The notes under the pieces are model-generated. The model saw only the letters and a program-made list of their open reading frames with translations. It made no database searches and was not told where the DNA came from. 39,539 nucleotides of DNA from Porphyrobacter sp. AAP82. GTDB taxonomy: Bacteria; Pseudomonadota; Alphaproteobacteria; Sphingomonadales; Sphingomonadaceae. The position numbers and the translations under genes were made by a program. Shown in pieces: positions 32,861 to 39,539 of the stretch (position 1 is its first letter; the number at the start of each line of letters is the position of its first letter). The DNA lies in contig NZ_ANFX01000011.1 in assembly GCF_000331285.1 (NCBI RefSeq), forward strand, positions 1 to 39,539, given 5' to 3'.

Positions 32861-33475
32861 ATGACAACGCCCCCGCCGCCAGCCAAGCGGGGCCTTGGCC
32901 TGCGTTCCAAGACCTGGGCGATGGACGTGATCCGCAAGAACACGCCGACCCGCGAAGAGATGGCGCAGAACAAGTATCTCGCCCCCATCGCGCACCGTTT
33001 CCTCAGCCCTGAATTGTGGCGCTTCACCCGCCGCTCTGTGCCGCGCGGGGTTGCTCTCGGGCTGTTTGCCGCGTTCATCATCCCGATCGGGCAGATTTTC
33101 CTGTCGGCCTTCCTCGCCTTGCCGACCCGCGCCAACGTGCCGCTCGCAGCGCTCGTCACCTTCGTTACCAATCCCTTCACTCTGCCGTTCTGGCTGGTGA
33201 TCGCGAACCGCATCGGCGAGTTCTTCATGCGTTTCGACGCCGCCGGCGCAGGGCTCGCGGCAGCACAGGCCGACAGCGGCACCTGGGCGTGGCTGTCGAT
33301 GGCCTATGAAGTCGGCGCTGCCACTTTGCTTGGCTATCTCGTGCTCTCGCTGCTCACCCCGCCGCTGGGCTGGCTGCTGTCGGGCTGGGTGTGGCGCGCC
33401 GTGGTGTCCCGCAAGCGCGCCAGACGGTTGAAGGCGATGGAAGCGCGGCTCGACCAGCGGCTCGGAGCGCAGTAG
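32861..33475 (+). CDS. DUF2062 membrane protein
   Basis: 204 residues. After a basic N-terminus, RRSVPRGVALGLFAAFIIPI, QIFLSAFLALPTRANVPLAA and VTFVTNPFTLPFWLVIANRI are the DUF2062 core, with three to four membrane helices and a basic C-terminal tail. The family is widespread in Proteobacteria with no firm function. It is placed directly in front of cckA (52 bases). Confidence 0.9.
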   Translation: MTTPPPPAKRGLGLRSKTWAMDVIRKNTPTREEMAQNKYLAPIAHRFLSPELWRFTRRSVPRGVALGLFAAFIIPIGQIFLSAFLALPTRANVPLAALVTFVTNPFTLPFWLVIANRIGEFFMRFDAAGAGLAAAQADSGTWAWLSMAYEVGAATLLGYLVLSLLTPPLGWLLSGWVWRAVVSRKRARRLKAMEARLDQRLGAQ

Positions 33476-33510
33476 GGAAAGGGTTTCCGCGGCCCCGTCG
33501 GCCGTTATCC

Positions 33511-33517
33511 GAAGGAG
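33511..33517 (+). promoter_or_regulatory. Ribosome binding site that decides the TTG start of cckA
   Basis: GAAGGAG at 33511-33517 lies 10 bases before TTG 33528. No ATG or GTG in the right frame has a comparable site close by, and the membrane helices start soon after, so the TTG start is accepted. Confidence 0.7.
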
Positions 33518-33527
33518 CCTCCCCGTC

Positions 33528-36044
33528 TTGTCCCGCCGCCCCGGCTCTCCCGCCAACGACCTTGTCCTTGCCGATCACACCGGCAGCGCGACGGCTTTGC
33601 CGCCTGCGGGCCTGATCGCCGTGCTTGGCGGGGCGGTGCTGGCGAGCGGGTTGGTGCTGTGGCTTGCGACCGCCAGCTGGATCGTCGGCCTTGCCTTCGT
33701 GCTCGCGGCGGGCGTCCTCCTGGGCGGGATGGTGCTGCTCGAGAGCCTGCGCATCCGGCCCGCGGAGGGCAGCCTCGCCGCGCCCGACTGGAGCGTCACT
33801 GTCGCCGCGATCGAGCGCGCTGGCGAGGCGATCGCGATCACCGACCGTGCCAACCGCATGGTCTGCGCCAACCTGTTCTTCCTCGACAGCTTCGGTGCCG
33901 GCGCCGCGCCGCCTGCGCTGCCGATGGACCGCGCGGCGCTGGAGGCGGTGACGTTGCTCGCCCGCAATGCCTGGCGCGAAGGGACGGCGAGCGTCGAGGA
34001 TGTCGAGGCGTCGGACGAGACCCGCTGGCAGATCAGCGCCACGCGCGCCGGGCGCGGCGATGATCACCTGATCTGGCGGCTGAAGCCGCTCGCGCGCTCG
34101 GGCGGGGAGAGCCTGCAGGCGCTCGATCTGGCCGGCCCTTTCGGCCGGATGCTGAGCCGCGCCGGGATCGAGAGCGCGATCACCACGGCAGAAGGCGTGA
34201 TCCGCGCGGTCAGCGCCGGCTTTGCCGAACGCGCCGCGGGCGACGAGCGCGCCAGCCTTGTCGGGCAGGACTTCGTGAGCTTCCTGAGGTCCGACGAGCG
34301 TGACCGCATCTTCTTTGCCCGCGAGGGCCGCGGCGGCACCCCGCAGACGCTGGTCGATGTGCCGCTGGCCAATCCCGAGGAGCGGGTGACGGCTGCCGGG
34401 CCCGATGAGGCGACCTCGCTGATGCTGCTGATCGATTCGGGGGTGGGCATCGGTTCCGGCTTCGGCGGGGCCTCGCAGGCGGGGGTCGCGCAGCTCGACG
34501 CGCTGCTCGCGCAGCTGCCGCTTGGCCTGGCGATGACCGACCGCGACGGGCGGTTCCTGTTCGCCAACGAGGCCTTCCTGCGCAGCGTCGGGCGCGAGGG
34601 GCGGGGGCTGCCAGCCTTCCCGACCGATCTCGTAACCCGCGAGGACAAGGCCGCACTCTCCGATGCGGTGCGCCGCCACGGGCGCGGGCCCGCGACGAGC
34701 GGCGATGTCGCCGTGCGGCTCGCCAATTCACCCGAGGAGCCGGTCAGCCTCGGGCTTGCAGGCGTGCGTGGGCTCGGCGATGCGGCGGTGCTGCTCAGCC
34801 TTGCCGACACCAGCCAGGAGAACCAGCTCAGGCGGCAGGTCGCGCAGGCGACCAAGATGCAGGCGGTCGGTCAGCTCGCGGGCGGGGTCGCGCATGATTT
34901 CAACAATGTGCTGACCGCGATCATCGGCACCTGCGATCTGATGCTGCTGCGCCATATCCCGGGCGACAGCGATTATGACGACATCCAGCAGATCCGCGCC
35001 AATTCCAACCGCGCCGCCTCGCTGACCCGCCAGCTGCTCGCTTTCTCGCGCCAGCAGACCCTGAGGCCCGAGATCATCCAGCTGCCCGATGTGGTGAGCG
35101 AGGTCAGCCCGCTGATCAAGCGGCTGCTGGGCGAGAAGATCACCTATTATGTCCAGCATGACCGCAACCTCGGGCCGGTGCGCGCGGACCCGCAGCAGCT
35201 CGAACAGGTCATCATGAACCTTGCCGTCAACGCGCGCGATGCCATTCAGGGCAACGGGGGCCAGCCACGCGGCAACGGGCAGGGGCGGATCAGCCTGTTC
35301 ACGCGCACCTTGCAGGCCAAGCAGGTCGTACAATTGGGCTCGGAGGTCTTGCCGGCAGCGGACTATACAGTCCTGATCGTGCAGGACACCGGCGGCGGCA
35401 TCCCCCCGCATGTGCTGCCCAAGCTGTTCGAGCCCTTCTTCACCACCAAGGAGCAGGGCAAGGGCACGGGCCTTGGCCTTTCGACCGCCTACGGGATCGT
35501 CAAGCAATCGGGCGGGTTCATCTTCGCCGACAACATCGCTGACAAATCCGGCCACCCCACCGGCGCGCGCTTCACGGTCTATTTCCCGGTCCACCGCGGA
35601 GAGGTGCCCAGGAAGCGTCCGGTCCCCGCGCTGGTCTCCTCGGACTGGTCGGCAGGCGGCAAGGTGCTGCTGGTCGAGGACGAGGACATGGTCCGCACCG
35701 TCGCCGAACGCGCGCTGACGCGGGCGGGCTATGAAGTCACCGCCTGCGCCAATGGCGAGGAGGGGCTCGCGGCGATCATCGAGGGGACGAACCGCTTCGA
35801 TCTGGTGGTGAGCGATGTGGTGATGCCCGGGATGGACGGTCCCGCCATGGTCCGCGCGATCCGCGCCAGGTTGCCGCACATGCCGGTGCTGTTCATGTCG
35901 GGCTATGCCGAGGAGCAGCTGCGGCGCGATATCGATATCCCCGATATGCACTTCATCGCAAAGCCCTTCAGCGTCGCCGCGATCGGCGACAAGGTCGGCG
36001 CGGTGCTGCGCGAGGCGCGCGCCAATGCCGGGGCGCAAGGCTAG
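33528..36044 (+). CDS. cckA: Cell cycle hybrid histidine kinase CckA
   Basis: 838 residues starting with TTG. Two hydrophobic helices (about 26-70) anchor it in the inner membrane, followed by PAS-like sensor domains (about 90-430; a clear one around LAMTDRDGRFLFANEAFLRS), then the HisKA domain with His456 in LAGGVAHDFNNVLTAI, the ATPase domain (QVIMNLAVNARDAIQ, DTGGGIPPHVLPKLFEPFF, GTGLGLSTAYGIVKQSGG) and a C-terminal receiver with phosphoacceptor Asp763 in LVVSDVVMPGMDG. In Caulobacter, CckA phosphorylates ChpT, which passes phosphate to the master regulator CtrA and to CpdR. The domain order and the typical VAHDFNN box support CckA rather than a generic hybrid kinase. Confidence 0.93.
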   Translation: MSRRPGSPANDLVLADHTGSATALPPAGLIAVLGGAVLASGLVLWLATASWIVGLAFVLAAGVLLGGMVLLESLRIRPAEGSLAAPDWSVTVAAIERAGEAIAITDRANRMVCANLFFLDSFGAGAAPPALPMDRAALEAVTLLARNAWREGTASVEDVEASDETRWQISATRAGRGDDHLIWRLKPLARSGGESLQALDLAGPFGRMLSRAGIESAITTAEGVIRAVSAGFAERAAGDERASLVGQDFVSFLRSDERDRIFFAREGRGGTPQTLVDVPLANPEERVTAAGPDEATSLMLLIDSGVGIGSGFGGASQAGVAQLDALLAQLPLGLAMTDRDGRFLFANEAFLRSVGREGRGLPAFPTDLVTREDKAALSDAVRRHGRGPATSGDVAVRLANSPEEPVSLGLAGVRGLGDAAVLLSLADTSQENQLRRQVAQATKMQAVGQLAGGVAHDFNNVLTAIIGTCDLMLLRHIPGDSDYDDIQQIRANSNRAASLTRQLLAFSRQQTLRPEIIQLPDVVSEVSPLIKRLLGEKITYYVQHDRNLGPVRADPQQLEQVIMNLAVNARDAIQGNGGQPRGNGQGRISLFTRTLQAKQVVQLGSEVLPAADYTVLIVQDTGGGIPPHVLPKLFEPFFTTKEQGKGTGLGLSTAYGIVKQSGGFIFADNIADKSGHPTGARFTVYFPVHRGEVPRKRPVPALVSSDWSAGGKVLLVEDEDMVRTVAERALTRAGYEVTACANGEEGLAAIIEGTNRFDLVVSDVVMPGMDGPAMVRAIRARLPHMPVLFMSGYAEEQLRRDIDIPDMHFIAKPFSVAAIGDKVGAVLREARANAGAQG

Positions 36045-36140
36045 GCGGCGGCGCGGAATTCTTGGCTGCCGGGCCACCATTCATCTTGGATAAAGCGGCA
36101 GTTTCGTTCATCCTCGCCCACGACGAGTGGAGGGGACGAC

Positions 36141-37646
36141 ATGACCAACCGTGCGATTATCGGCGCTTGCAGCATTGCTGCGGCGGTTCTGGCGGCAAGT
36201 GCCGCGGCGCAGACCGCGCCTGCGGGCGAGGCGGCGACCCCGGCCGAAACCGCTCAGGGCGACGTTGCGATCACGATCTACAATTCCAACCTCGCGCTGG
36301 TCCAGGACGTGCGCCAGCTCGCCATCGCGCAAGGGCGAGCCCGCGTCGAGTTCCCCGATGTCTCCGCCCAGATTCGTCCCCAGACGCTGAGCTTTGCCGC
36401 GGCGGGCACCACGATCATCGAGCAGAATTTCGATTACGATCTGCTCACGCCGTCCAAGCTGATGGAGAAGGCGATCGGCCAGACCGTCACGCTCCTTCGC
36501 ACCAATCCCGCGACCGGCACCGAAACCCGCGAGCGGGCCAAGGTGCTCTCTGTCGCAGGCGGCACGGTGATCCAGATCGGCGACCGCATCGAAGTGCTGC
36601 GCGACGATGGCCTGCCGGTGCGCGTCATCTTCGACCGCGTGCCCCCGGGCCTGCGCGCGCGGCCCACGCTGTCGGTCAACCTCGATTCGACCCGCGCCGG
36701 CACCCGCCCCGTGCAGCTGCGTTACCTGACCGGCGGGCTCGGCTGGAACGCCGATTATGTCGCGCTCTACAACGAGAGCGCGGGCACGATCGACATGCAG
36801 GGCTGGGTGACGCTCACCAACAATACCGGCACCACCTTCCACAATGCCGATACCGTGCTGGTCGCCGGCGATCCGAACGGAGGCAACCGCCGCTCCTTCG
36901 GCGACCGCGGCATGACCCGCGCCGGGACCCAGACCGCCTCGCGCGAGCAGCTCGGCGATTTCTATCTCTACCCGATTGCGGGGCGCACCACGATCGCCAA
37001 CGCCCAGACCAAGCAGGTCAGCTTCCTTGATGTGCAGGCGGTTCCTGCAAAGAAGATCTATTCGCGCGAGATCTATTTCCGCCAGAACGACGAGCAGCCG
37101 CAGAACGTCGAAAGCCGTATCGCCTTCTCGACCTCGCGCGATCAGGGGCTGGGCGATGCGCTGCCCGCCGGCACGGTGCGCTTCTATCAGCACGACCGTG
37201 AGGGCACACCGCAGTTCATTGGCGAGAAGGGCATCGGCCACACCCCGATGGGCAGCGATCTTTCGCTGGTGACAGGCGACGCCTTCGACATCACCGTCAA
37301 GGCCGAGGTCGAAAAGCGCGAGACGATCACCTCGGACGAATGGGAAAAGAGCGCGCGCTGGCGGGTGGTCAGGAATGGCGCGGTCGTCGAGCAGGGCACC
37401 CTCGAACGGCCCAAGACCTACTATCGCACCGTGATGCGCTACACCCTCACCAACGCCAAGCCCGAAGCGGTCGAGGTGCAGCTCACCCAGACCGGCCTCG
37501 GCAACAACTGGTGGTCGGATGATTTCCGCATCCCCGCCGAGGACATCAAGGGCGAACAGCTGAACGCCGACCGGCGGCGCTACATCGTCCCCGTCCCCGC
37601 CAATGGCGAGCGGGTGATCCGCGTGACCTACGAAACCCGCTACTGA
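36141..37646 (+). CDS. Secreted DUF4139 protein, paralogue 1
   Basis: 501 residues with a signal peptide (AIIGACSIAAAVLAASAAAQ). The DUF4139 hallmark is LRYLTGGLGWNADYVALYNE followed by GWVTLTNNTGTTFHNADTVL, and the C-terminal beta part ends in VPANGERVIRVTYETRY. The N-terminal segment with LVQDVRQLAIAQGRARVEFP is the usual DUF4140-like part. Envelope location, function unknown; related proteins are found in many Proteobacteria and Bacteroidetes. It is followed after 10 bases by a homologous gene, so the two are probably one operon. Confidence 0.87.
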   Translation: MTNRAIIGACSIAAAVLAASAAAQTAPAGEAATPAETAQGDVAITIYNSNLALVQDVRQLAIAQGRARVEFPDVSAQIRPQTLSFAAAGTTIIEQNFDYDLLTPSKLMEKAIGQTVTLLRTNPATGTETRERAKVLSVAGGTVIQIGDRIEVLRDDGLPVRVIFDRVPPGLRARPTLSVNLDSTRAGTRPVQLRYLTGGLGWNADYVALYNESAGTIDMQGWVTLTNNTGTTFHNADTVLVAGDPNGGNRRSFGDRGMTRAGTQTASREQLGDFYLYPIAGRTTIANAQTKQVSFLDVQAVPAKKIYSREIYFRQNDEQPQNVESRIAFSTSRDQGLGDALPAGTVRFYQHDREGTPQFIGEKGIGHTPMGSDLSLVTGDAFDITVKAEVEKRETITSDEWEKSARWRVVRNGAVVEQGTLERPKTYYRTVMRYTLTNAKPEAVEVQLTQTGLGNNWWSDDFRIPAEDIKGEQLNADRRRYIVPVPANGERVIRVTYETRY

Positions 37647-37656
37647 GGCGCGGGCC

Positions 37657-39282
37657 ATGCGGACCGCCGCTTTCCTGCTGGCAGGGCTGGGCTGCACGCT
37701 CGCCGCCCCGCTGTGGGCGCGCGAGGTGATCGATGCCTCGGCGCCGGTCGATCTGGCGGTGACGATCTACCGCGATCCCGACCGGGACCTCGAAGACGAA
37801 CTCGACGCCGAGGATCCGCAAGGCCTGGCGATGATCTCCGAGACCCGCAGGGTGACGCTGCCCAGGGGCGAATCGACGGTCCGCTTCGAAGGCGTGGCCG
37901 AGGGGATGATCGGCGTCTCCGCGATCGTCACCGGGCTGCCCGGCGGCACGATCGAGAAGAACCGCAACACGCAGCTCCTCTCGCCCGCTGCGCTGGTCGA
38001 CGGCACGCTCGGCAACCGGGTGACGATCACGCGGATGAACCCCGCCACCGGCAGGCAGGTCAGCGAAAGCGCCGTGGTGCGCACCCGCGCGGACGGCGGA
38101 CTTGTGCTCCAGACCGCGCAGGGCTTGGAGGCGGTGCAGTGCTCGGGGCTCCCCGAGACGCTGACCTATAACCGCATCCCCGCCGGGCTCTCCGCGCAGC
38201 CGGTGTTCTCGGTCGACACCCGCTCGGACGAGGGGGGCACCTTTGACGTGACCCTCACCTATCTCGCCTGGGGCTTCGACTGGCAGGCCGATTACGTCGG
38301 CCGGATGACCGAAAAGCAATCGGGCGAGGAATTCGAGATGGGGCTGTTTAGCTGGCTCACCCTCGTCAACGACAACGGCCAGAGCTTCGACAACGCGCGG
38401 CTCCAGATCATCGCCGGCAAGCTCAATGTCGAGAGCGATTACGAGGGCCTCGCCGATCCGCCAGTGGCCGAGGGGCTCTATCTCACCTGCTATCCGCTCG
38501 GCAGCACTTCGGATGGCGAAGAACCGGAAATGTTCGTGCCCCCGCCGCCGATGGCGCCGCCCCCGATGATGGCGATGGACGCGCGCGAGGTCGTGGTGAC
38601 AGGCGCGCGGCTGCGCACGGGGGCCGTCAGGGAGGAGGCCGTCTCGGTCGTCACCGCCGAGGAGGAAGACCTCGGTGACTTGAAGCTGTTCCGCGTGCCC
38701 GGCCGCGTTGACGTGTCGGCCAAGGGAATGAAGCAGGTCGCCTTCCTCAACAGGCAAGCGGTCAAGGCGCGGCTGCTCTACGAGACCCAGTGCGATCCCT
38801 ACGCGTTGATCGACCCCGAAATCGACGAGCCGGACGCCGCCAATCTGCTGCTTGTGACCAAGAACGAGGACAGGAAGGGTCTCGGGATCGCACTGCCGCA
38901 AGGGCAGATGACGCTGTTCGAGCCGACCTCGCGCGGGGCCCAGCTCGCCGCGCAGACCAGTTTGCGCGATTACGCCCGCGGGCAGGATGTCGAGCTGGCG
39001 CTGGGGACAAGCGCGCAGGTCTTCGGGACCTGCGGCAATTACACCCGCAACAGGCGCAGCTCGAACCTCGCCAAGTGGTCGCCGATGCGGGCGGTGCTGA
39101 CCAACGCCAACCCGCACCCTGTCACGTTGCGGCTGCAACTGGGCTGGGGCGGCGAATACGAGATCCGCCTGCCGCGCATGAAGCCGGTGCTCAAGAACGG
39201 CTGGCAGACAGTCGAGGTGATCGTTCCGGCCAACACGACGCAGACCTACGAATGGAAAGCGCGCGAGGCGACCCGTGAGTAG
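37657..39282 (+). CDS. Secreted DUF4139 protein, paralogue 2, with TonB-receptor-like insert
   Basis: 541 residues; signal peptide MRTAAFLLAGLGCTLAAPLWA. It is homologous to the preceding protein: TRMNPATGRQV matches its TNPATGTET, LTYLAWGFDWQADYVG matches its RYLTGGLGWNADY, and both end in a NAPAN-like beta segment (IVPANTTQTYEWKA). Unlike paralogue 1 it holds a Pro/Met-rich linker (PPPPMAPPPMMAMD) followed at about 309-335 by EVVVTGARLRTGAVREEAVS, which resembles the N-terminal plug region of TonB-dependent receptors. Function unknown. Confidence 0.87.
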   Translation: MRTAAFLLAGLGCTLAAPLWAREVIDASAPVDLAVTIYRDPDRDLEDELDAEDPQGLAMISETRRVTLPRGESTVRFEGVAEGMIGVSAIVTGLPGGTIEKNRNTQLLSPAALVDGTLGNRVTITRMNPATGRQVSESAVVRTRADGGLVLQTAQGLEAVQCSGLPETLTYNRIPAGLSAQPVFSVDTRSDEGGTFDVTLTYLAWGFDWQADYVGRMTEKQSGEEFEMGLFSWLTLVNDNGQSFDNARLQIIAGKLNVESDYEGLADPPVAEGLYLTCYPLGSTSDGEEPEMFVPPPPMAPPPMMAMDAREVVVTGARLRTGAVREEAVSVVTAEEEDLGDLKLFRVPGRVDVSAKGMKQVAFLNRQAVKARLLYETQCDPYALIDPEIDEPDAANLLLVTKNEDRKGLGIALPQGQMTLFEPTSRGAQLAAQTSLRDYARGQDVELALGTSAQVFGTCGNYTRNRRSSNLAKWSPMRAVLTNANPHPVTLRLQLGWGGEYEIRLPRMKPVLKNGWQTVEVIVPANTTQTYEWKAREATRE

Positions 39283-39325
39283 GATCGGGCCTTGAACCCC
39301 GCGCAAATAATTGGGGTGTATCCCC

Positions 39326-39355
39326 TTGACATACGTAACGCGGTCGGCATATGAA
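39326..39355 (+). promoter_or_regulatory. Sigma70-type promoter of the transposase
   Basis: TTGACA at 39326-39331 is a perfect -35 box; ATATGA at 39349-39354 follows with a 17-base spacer (TATGAA at 39350-39355 with 18). Transcription would start near 39361, i.e. at the ATG itself, so the mRNA may be leaderless; no ribosome site is visible. Confidence 0.6.
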
Positions 39356-39360
39356 TTTGC

Positions 39361-39539
39361 ATGACGAAGCCGCTCACCACCGCCGCCTTCTTTCGGATGT
39401 TTCCGGATGATGAAACCTGCCTCTCGCACCTGTTCACGGTGCGGTTCGGGCAGGGCTACACCTGCCCTTCGTGCGAGCGCCCTTCGAACTGGTATCGCAT
39501 CAAGGCCGAGCGCGCCTATTCCTGCCAGTGGTGCGGTCA
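39361..39539 (+). CDS. IS1595-family transposase, N-terminal fragment
   Basis: 59 residues plus two bases before the edge. The N-terminus AAFFRMFPDDETCLSHLFTV and the zinc ribbon CPSCERPSNWYRIKAERAYS followed by CQWCG match the Zn-binding N-terminal domain of IS1595 transposases (CxxC ... CxxC with WYRI between). The catalytic DDE-type domain is beyond the window. Whether the copy is intact is unknown. Confidence 0.82.
   Translation, partial: MTKPLTTAAFFRMFPDDETCLSHLFTVRFGQGYTCPSCERPSNWYRIKAERAYSCQWCG

Larger units (their letters stand above)
39313..39539 (+). mobile_element. Left part of an IS1595-like insertion sequence, cut by the window edge
   Basis: The transposase beginning at 39361 identifies the element. 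A plausible left end is the GGGGTGTATCCCC block at 39313-39325, which follows an AT-rich octamer AAATAATT (39305-39312) that would fit the 8-bp target duplications known for this family. The other end lies outside the window, so neither the terminal repeat nor the duplication can be confirmed. Confidence 0.6.

Noticed and set aside
37546..39429. 627-codon minus-strand open frame opposite the DUF4139 gene
   Set aside because: Shadow frame of the second DUF4139 gene with His/Arg/Gly-rich composition and no motif.

Overview
This is a GC-rich alphaproteobacterial chromosome segment, most likely from Sphingomonadales and probably an Erythrobacter/Porphyrobacter-like member of Erythrobacteraceae. 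Reasons for this reading are the CckA kinase, the neighbourhood Slt / dapA / smpB / DUF2062 / cckA, the IalB-like gene next to rlmN, an alphaproteobacterial SOS box (GAAC-N7-GAAC) in front of uvrA, and the style of the proteins. The assignment to family is inference; no rRNA or tRNA gene was seen.

Layout. (1) 1-3791: the end of a SleB-type cell wall hydrolase (minus strand, cut by the left edge), then a tightly overlapped three-gene metal-chelate/cobalamin-type ABC importer (lipoprotein, FecCD permease, ATPase). (2) 4187-6839: a TIR-TM-TPR signalling protein, convergent with an unrecognised 193-aa protein across a compact terminator. (3) 7191-10138: uvrA with its LexA operator. (4) 10139-12228: a repeat-rich, accessory-looking stretch. 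A visibly AT-richer gene for an orphan winged-helix regulator with a degenerate receiver domain lies between two inverted copies of a structured intergenic repeat, followed by a 39-bp tandem duplication. (5) 12229-16270: a small HTH protein, a sodium:solute symporter, a secreted 129-aa protein, an RlpA-like protein and about 1 kb without a convincing gene. (6) 16271-19706: argG, a small membrane protein, cyclopropane fatty acid synthase and a DUF1801 protein.

(7) 19717-22008: a three-gene overlapping operon on the minus strand with a pteridine-reductase-like SDR, a b561-type cytochrome and a Tat-type molybdopterin sulfite-oxidase-fold protein, which looks like a membrane redox module. (8) 22082-23177: two tandem paralogous glycine-zipper envelope proteins. 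(9) 23312-25834: a four-gene coupled operon (secreted protein, ClpP-like secreted protein, methyltransferase, MOSC protein). (10) 25887-30088: slt, greB, an IalB-like gene and rlmN on the minus strand. (11) 30185-36044: dapA, a convergent aspartoacylase-like gene, smpB, a DUF2062 protein and cckA. (12) 36141-39282: two adjacent secreted DUF4139 paralogues, the second carrying an internal TonB-receptor-like segment. (13) 39313-end: the left part of an IS1595-like insertion sequence, cut by the window edge.

Most of the window is ordinary core genome (repair, translation rescue, lysine and arginine synthesis, envelope maintenance, cell-cycle control). The parts that deserve a second look are the repeat-flanked regulator, the TIR-TPR protein with its unknown neighbour, the molybdoenzyme/pteridine-reductase operon, the ClpP-like/MOSC operon and the DUF4139 pair. 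I did not find a clear-cut new defence or biosynthetic system.
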